The notes under the pieces are model-generated. The model saw only the letters and a program-made list of their open reading frames with translations, had not been told where the DNA came from and did not search any database. This document shows positions 58,124-64,000 of a DNA stretch of 64,000 nt, in pieces. The translations under genes and the position numbers were made by a program. Origin of the DNA: Pollenia angustigena. Its lineage: Eukaryota; Arthropoda; Insecta; Diptera; Polleniidae. The stretch spans positions 245,422,830 through 245,486,829 of the forward strand of contig OV884057.1 of the NCBI GenBank assembly GCA_930367215.1, in the 5' to 3' direction. The stretch's first letter is position 1, and every line of letters begins with the position of its first letter.

Positions 58124-58269
58124 ATATTTTGCAATTTCTTTAAGCATAAATATATTGGTAAAAGCTAAAACCGAGTTTTTTTTGTCGGTTTTCGGTTTCG
58201 GTTTTTAGGCATTTAAAACCGCGGTTTCGATTTCGGTTAAAATCGTACAGCAATCCCTAGTTTAGTCTA

Positions 58270-59550
58270 TAGTGCTTTTTTATATGTGGTGCGGAATAGT
58301 CGAAAGTTATAATTTTTCTGCAATTCATAATGTGATATTCGCCTGGGGGGTTGTACGTACTGCTTAATAAACCGTCTAGTCATTGACAACCGCCCTACCT
58401 CCCAAACTGCCCTTTAGTATTAAGGTACAGTGCTGGTAAGCTTCTTAGAACTCGTTAGAAACTTCGTGCAAGTTTATTTCTCGTCTTTTCGATTTATAGC
58501 GGTATAACCATTTATCCTCTAATGATATCATAATTTCCATTATATCTGCAGTTAAAAAATTCCAATTTTTCAAACACTAAATTAGCTGTATATAAAGAAA
58601 GTTTTTGTACTTTTTTTAATAAACTGAAAACAAAACTTTTTTGTTTGCTAAAGGGCGTTTCAGACTAAATAAATTAATATTAATATAAATAAAATAATTA
58701 GCATTAAGACTTGAGAAACTCAGGTAATATCCCGGTAAAAACTTCGCCTACACAATCATTTTTTAAGTAATCAGGAAAAAGTAAAAATACTATTTCCAAT
58801 TCTACTGAAAGAACCAATGAATTTTACAGGGGATGTCCCAAAATGAACGCATTTAAATGTGAGTCTATTTTTTTGGCTACATACATCTGAAAAATAAGTT
58901 GTCATTAAACTAGTTATAGTAGTTATATAGAAGAAAGCAACTAAATAATGAGTGAAGGAAGCTATTCATTAAAAAAAGTAGGCGAAGTTTAACTGGGATG
59001 TACAAGTGTTCTGAAAATAATTAGGCAGAGCGGGACGTTTTAGAACTCACTGAAGGCTTTAAATGTCCAAAGATCACAGCTGATACATTTTTTAATCCTT
59101 TCAGACATTTTGTGCAATATATTGGACATTTAAATTTTTCTCTTTGAAGTCAGGTAGAGTTGACGCAAATCAACCGATTTTTATAGTATTTACCGTTATA
59201 AAAAGAGTGTTTGTTATACTTTAAACACATGTGTTTTAGAAGTGATATTTTTCATTAATTTGTGTTAAATTGAGTGATTTTCAAAAGTTCCTTTGCTATT
59301 GTGAAATAAAGTACTCTTCAGTGCTAGTTTTAAGTGATAATAACGTTATTTTACACTTAGAAAAAAATTTGTTAGTATTACTTGAGTAGTTCTTAAGCTA
59401 TTAGAATGTTAATTCCATTAAATTTTAAAATAATATAGCCTTTAGACGCTTTTAAATGCACGTCCATTATATTGGACAAATTGACTTTGTGGTTGCAGTT
59501 TTTGGAATTGGCGAGAACATTTATTTTGCCAGTACTGGTGTTAATTTTAC
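58270..59550. other. AT-rich stretch without a recognised gene
   Basis: 'atattggacatttaa' (59127) and 'atattggacaaattg' (59465) are loosely repeated. No coding content. Confidence 0.4.
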
Positions 59551-59553
59551 GAA

Positions 59554-59655
59554 ATGGCTTTAAAACTAATTAGTGAAGAAGAAATCATGAAACTTTTAGA
59601 AGAATCTTCTGATGTAAGCGATGCTAGAGCAGATGATGAGCTTTTCTCTTATTAA
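59554..59655 (+). pseudogene. Possible piggyBac transposase N-terminal stub
   Basis: A 33-codon frame starting ATG: MALKLISEEEIMKLLEESSD then an acidic run ending in DDELFSY and a stop. The acidic SEEEI...LLEESSD start is like many piggyBac N-termini, but the stub is too short for a secure call. Confidence 0.25.
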
Positions 59656-59674
59656 GTTTCATGAATTTAGTACA

Positions 59675-60290
59675 AACTCCTGTGGGGTTCCGTTGATGCG
59701 CAGACGCGTCTGGACGGCCCTAAGCTAGGGGATAGAACGAGGGTCTATGTTGAAAGCACAGAAACCGAGATATTCTACCTTCTGCCGGATAAAGGCAAAA
59801 GCTTCCAGGTGAAGTTCATGCTATTACGGAATGTATGAGATGAATGGAATCGAATATAGGGCGATTAGATGCCAATATATTTACCGACAGCCAAAGGGCA
59901 ATTAGGGCGATAGCAGTTTATAGGCTTAAGTCCAGGAATCTGACGAGTTTAGAACGTTTGGTGAGGAGAGCGAGACGCTGAACACTTTTACAGCCACTGT
60001 CAGGACTTCGTCGAATTAAGATCGAAACACCTCGGGAGCGATGCCATGTTGGACTTAGGAACCCTGAGGAACGCTGACTGTAAAACCTTAGGAATTACGT
60101 CCGGGAAACTAAGTTTCTTAACGCCAGACGTTAATACCCTCCCTATAGGTGGTGGTAGCACTACCCACCTAAATCCCCATGTTTCCTTAGGAGTGCACAA
60201 CAGGCCCAGCAGTGGCCTAGGTGTATATCGTACTGAAATGAGTTTGTATCCTTGATGCGTCGTCCTCCTTTCGACGTTTTGAATTAGAAA
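59675..60290 (+). pseudogene. Non-LTR retrotransposon RNase H and C-terminal remnant
   Basis: In one frame: RLDGPKLGDRTRVYVEST, EIFYLLPDKGKSFQVKFML, a stop. In a second: NIFTDSQ-like 'ANIFTDSQRAIRAI', LKSRNLTSLERLVRRAR. In a third: HCQDFVELRSKHLGSDAMLD then LGTLRNADCKTL. The order 'GS.LDG..G.GVY', 'F.LPD..SVFQAE', 'IFTDSQ.AI.A' is a retroelement RNase H, and the last piece is the usual C-terminal extension. Codon composition is GC-richer than the surroundings. Clade is I/LOA/R1-like by having RNase H; dead through stops and frameshifts. Confidence 0.75.
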
Positions 60291-60299
60291 AAAAGCGTT

Positions 60300-63200
60300 T
60301 GGAAAGAATAAATCGGTATATATAAATATGCACGCACCAAAATTGTCCTAAACCTAAAATTTTTAACTTTTAATTTAACGTTCCGAAATTAAAGTGAAAA
60401 GAAAAGAAAATTAGATAAAATGTTTCATATCTAACTAAATCTAATGGTTCAAGTTCGTGGGAGCTAACTTTATTATCTATTAGACGTCTCCACTCATCTA
60501 CACTGTGTCACCTGAAAAAAGTATGTTTGTCGTGGTCTAACTCCATGTATTTTGACAGTTGGGAGAGATCATCTCCAATCTTAAAAATATATCTTGTATA
60601 CTTTCCATGACTAGTAAGGAACTGGGTTAGCTGATAGTAAACCTATCCAACCATTTTCTTATTACTGAAACTTGTATGCCCATCGTCGTCCGGGGGAGTA
60701 TTCTTATCTTCTTAACGATTTTAACATGCCTTCATTTTGCTGAAAGGTTTTTATTGCCCGTTGATTTTCGTCAATCTCGTTAGCTAAAATGTCCAGTGGA
60801 ATCAGAATATCAATAACACTTGTTATATCCAGGAATATGCTCCTGTAGCAGCCACATACTCTGAAGCAATTTTGTAGAACAAGAGATAACACAATATTCC
60901 GTTATTTTTTTCTTATTCGAATTTCCCCATATTGGTGAACCATAAAGAAAGAAAGACTTTTATGCGCCCCATACACGTTTCATTTCAATTGACAACTGAG
61001 TCTTTCAACTTTATTGATGCTTGGCCACAAACTTCATAATCTTAATTAAAAGATTTTAAAAGATTAGTTTTAAAATTTAATAAAAAAAAAACAATTTTTA
61101 AGATACTTAAACATAATTTAGACAGCTAAACGAGAGACACACACAGTTAAATCTAATTGAAAGACTTATGGCCGTTTTCTCTTTACGCGATTATCTTTTT
61201 CCCCAACGAAAAACTGCATATTAAAGAATTGGCACTCATCTGCTAATTATATATTTGTCGTACTGATAAATTCATTCAGCTGACTCCCAACTTTTTCATG
61301 TATTTTGAGAGGTTCTACCAACTAAAAACAATGTTTTTTGTCGATATGTTGCGAAACCCAAAATCGTTAACGGACAGTTTATCGGTTTAATAAATTTATG
61401 TTGACATTAAGTTACAGACAGTTTGTCGATACATTGAGAAAATGGCCATTGAAAAAATCAAAATCTTTTGATTTTTCTTCAACCGACAACCGACTTAGTT
61501 GACAATTGAATTGAAACGGGATATTTAAAAATTAATATCATGCAAAAAACTTACCAAATGTTCATAGAGTATTATTTAGAACTCTATTTAAAACGGTTCG
61601 TTAGACTTCTATACTCCTCGTTGACACAGACCACCGGGTTTGGGAAGGATTTATATCTAAAGCCTGCACTGCTTTATCAGCTTTCGTTAGTAGACATGTT
61701 TAAGCGCCATAAAGAAATACGGAAAGGAAAGACTTTATGTGCATTGTTGTTTTGGAATTCGTCGAAATATTCAATTTCTCAAATTAATGCTTAAACTTTA
61801 AAGAATTCTAAGTCTTATACATTGAATGTATAGTTGCTTACAAAACTTTTGAGTATATTACTAAAAATGTTTAGCGTTACATTTAAACAAAGGCTTCTTA
61901 GTCTTAAGCTTAGATCACACAATTGGCGTAATGTACAAATTTTCGTTGCATTTCATATGCCAATAATGCGAACGCACCTTATTTTTTTCAATATAACGTG
62001 TATGGGCTGCTTTATAATTTGTAAAGTAACATACTTCATCTTTGCCTCTCGCTTTAATAATTTGCACTAATTCTACTAAGAGTGTTTTAGCATTGCAGCT
62101 TTTTTCATGTTAACTTCAAATGTATCTTAAAGTTTAGTTTTCGTCAGTCTTAATTCCAAAATATTTCACTGTTGCAGTTGACTTCATATCCGTTTAACAT
62201 CCTTTTTTTATTATTTCCGTCCAACTTAAAAGCACTGCTTAAGCTTTCTGCAAGTCCCGAAGTTCGAAACCTCTTCTTTCCACCCACAATGTTATGGTCC
62301 TGACACTTACATTGGAATATATTTGAATTTGAACTATGAACCTTCCTCTAACAACTGTAACTCTATCGTTCAAAAATCCGATATTTCTGGAATTTTCGGG
62401 AATACTCAGCACCAATAGACCAATAGTCCAGTTTACAGTTCAAACTAAGCTCTATGTCTAGTCTTTGGTTAAGAAAGAGAGTGCACTATAGCCTAGATTA
62501 TATAGAGTATTTTAAAGTCTAGCCTTTAGCTTAGTCTTCGTATTTTTTTTATACATCCTGCAGGACATCATTGTATGTATGCCATTGGGTCTTGTTTTCT
62601 ATTCTCAAAAAACTTATTCAAACAGTAATAATCTAACCAACCCTTTTATCTTCTATTAAATGCGGGAGGGTTTAATCAAATACACTTTTTACAGAATTCT
62701 AACAAAAACTAGTAAAATTATATGGTTGTTATTGTTGTTCTTATTGTCAACAATAAAATGTAAATTTATGCAATTTAAATCTTTTGCTGATAACAGCAGA
62801 AAAATGCTGGCTGAAAATTAAGTCAACAATAGAAGAAGAAAAAAAATTAGTTTATTTAACAGAAATAAAAACTTTTCAATGAAAAGTTTTACAAATTCAA
62901 CAAATGGAAAAAATAAGCAAAAAGCTAAAAAAATCCCCTTAATAAACTAAAGTATCATACTTATTAAGTCAAGGGCATATTTTATGGTTTCTATATATGA
63001 AACCATTTTTTATTCTTAAACAAACAGGCACACATACAACCACAGTCACACATACACATATTAAAATATCTGATAGAAAGAGAAAAAACGAAAGCCCACA
63101 TACTTGTTTGAATTTACAGACATAAACTCGGGCAAACATTTTTTAAAATAAATGTACCCACATCTTGAGGGGAGTAGAAATAAACATGCAATGTCAACTA

Positions 63201-63770
63201 TTTTTTTTTATTCTAACAACCGAAACCTGCATAAAACTGTAGGCCAGTAAAAATAAAAGAAATTAAAAAAAATAAAACTTTTTTCTTTCTTTTTTTAATT
63301 TGTATAAAAACCACCAGACTAAATTCTCAGAAAAAGGTAAAATAGGAAATTCAACTAAACTATAATGTATTATTTCCTCTATAGAAGCTTTATTTAAAAA
63401 GCATTTAGGCTTTAAATGACTCAAACAAAGAAATTCAAAGTCATTCAGGCCTTAGAAACTTCATACAGCTTAAAACTAGCTGGGACAAATACATATAAAT
63501 AAACAAAAAACAATTTAAGCTAAATGTGCCACTGTAGATGGCTACAAGCATAAATAGGATTTAAAACAAACATAAAATAAATAGAAAAAACGAAACAAAT
63601 ACATGTTTTAAACAGAATATACAAGAGTTAAAAAAAATTAACTAAAAAATAGTTTAAAGCAGCTGTCTATTCAAATTCCAAACAACCACCAGTACCACAG
63701 AACTACAACTTCATACACGAACTATTATAAACTCATACATATATTCATACAAACATCTGTATTTGTTTTT
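60300..63770. other. AT-rich stretch without a recognised gene
   Basis: I see no domain, RNA gene or paired element ends. Short frames (for example 61540-61794, 61834-62070) have no recognisable similarity. 'agtctatagtc'-like words around 62430-62540 echo those at 56520-56600. Confidence 0.5.
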
Positions 63771-63820
63771 CCTTTTTCAGCAGAAGCAGAAGCAGCAACA
63801 GCAAAACCAACAACAATAAA
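63755..63820 (+). other. Possible 3' splice acceptor and CAG/CAA-rich exon start
   Basis: A pyrimidine tract 'tttgtttttcctttttcag' ends at 63780 and is followed by CAGAAGCAGAAGCAGC and CAACAGCAAAACC, an opa-like repeat common in dipteran exons and 5' UTRs. The open frame ends within about 40 bases. It is a weak hint that a host gene may flank the window. Confidence 0.2.
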
Positions 63821-64000
63821 AATTAAATTTAAATCAAAAACATACAATCCCAAATTGTTGAAAATAGGGACAGCTCGAGTTCGTTAAAATATTTTTTGTA
63901 GTTTTGAGGAAGTGTTTTTTTTTTCTTAGTTTTAAAAATTAAAGTCTAGATTTGGTAAAATATACAACTTTAAAACCGCACACCAAGTTTTACCAGACCT

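Larger units (their letters stand above)
56596..58259. mobile_element. hAT-like element (TAGGGATTG ends), split by another element
   Basis: The left end reads TAGAGTTGGTAAAAACCG. The right end, read inward, is TAGGGATTGCTGTACG and then TTTTAACCG. The flanks ATTTAGTC (56588-56595) and GTTTAGTC (58260-58267) agree at 7 of 8 bases. GAAACCGCGGTTT lies near both ends, with 'cggtttcggtt' words. Once the nested 987-bp element and its duplication are removed, the host element would be about 670 bp with no transposase. Confidence 0.75.

Overview
This window looks like gene-poor nuclear DNA from a fly, probably a calyptrate or other non-drosophilid dipteran. The reasons are strong AT-richness, short GT-AG introns in the only long reading frames, tRNA-derived SINE heads, and the mix of mobile elements (Penelope-like, piggyBac, hAT-like, Tc1/mariner-like, gypsy, non-LTR). 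I found no conserved host protein-coding gene. The window reads as an intron or intergenic tract built almost entirely from transposon debris. Species-level identity is inference.

Layout. 0-2.4 kb: a non-LTR reverse-transcriptase fragment, a SINE, and a 922-bp inverted-repeat element with an 8-bp target duplication. 3.7-6 kb: a gypsy reverse-transcriptase scrap, a piggyBac 3' scrap, and a non-LTR 3' end split by an 829-bp TA-flanked MITE that carries a SINE head. 6-10.6 kb: mostly featureless AT-rich DNA. 10.6-20.1 kb: a nest of elements. Repeated ends bracket a minus-strand Penelope-like retroelement (PLE). A 3660-bp DNA transposon with about 480-bp inverted repeats and an apparently intact two-exon transposase (621 aa) sits inside the PLE. 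A decayed three-exon piggyBac transposase lies beside it.

20-36 kb: small TTAA-flanked MITEs, a 1583-bp foldback element with a perfect 8-bp target duplication, a solo LTR inside a palindromic MITE, and hAT-like and piggyBac-type MITEs. 36-42.5 kb: a second copy of the SINE-carrying MITE, a roughly 4-kb inverted-repeat element with other elements inside it, and an (AT)n microsatellite. 43-51 kb: irregular and 153-bp tandem repeats and further MITEs. 53-60.3 kb: hairpin MITEs, a mariner-type transposase pseudogene, an 8-bp-TSD element nested in a hAT-like element, and a non-LTR RNase H remnant. 60.3-64 kb: no gene seen apart from a possible splice acceptor followed by a CAG/CAA-rich stretch near 63.78 kb.

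The most interesting object is the transposon at 11723-15382. Its predicted protein has D, D, C-x2-C, H-x4-H and E in the order seen in RAG1, Transib and CMC transposases. Its ends begin (A)CACAGTA, it has a 4-bp target duplication (CATC), and both flanks continue the interrupted PLE reading frame.
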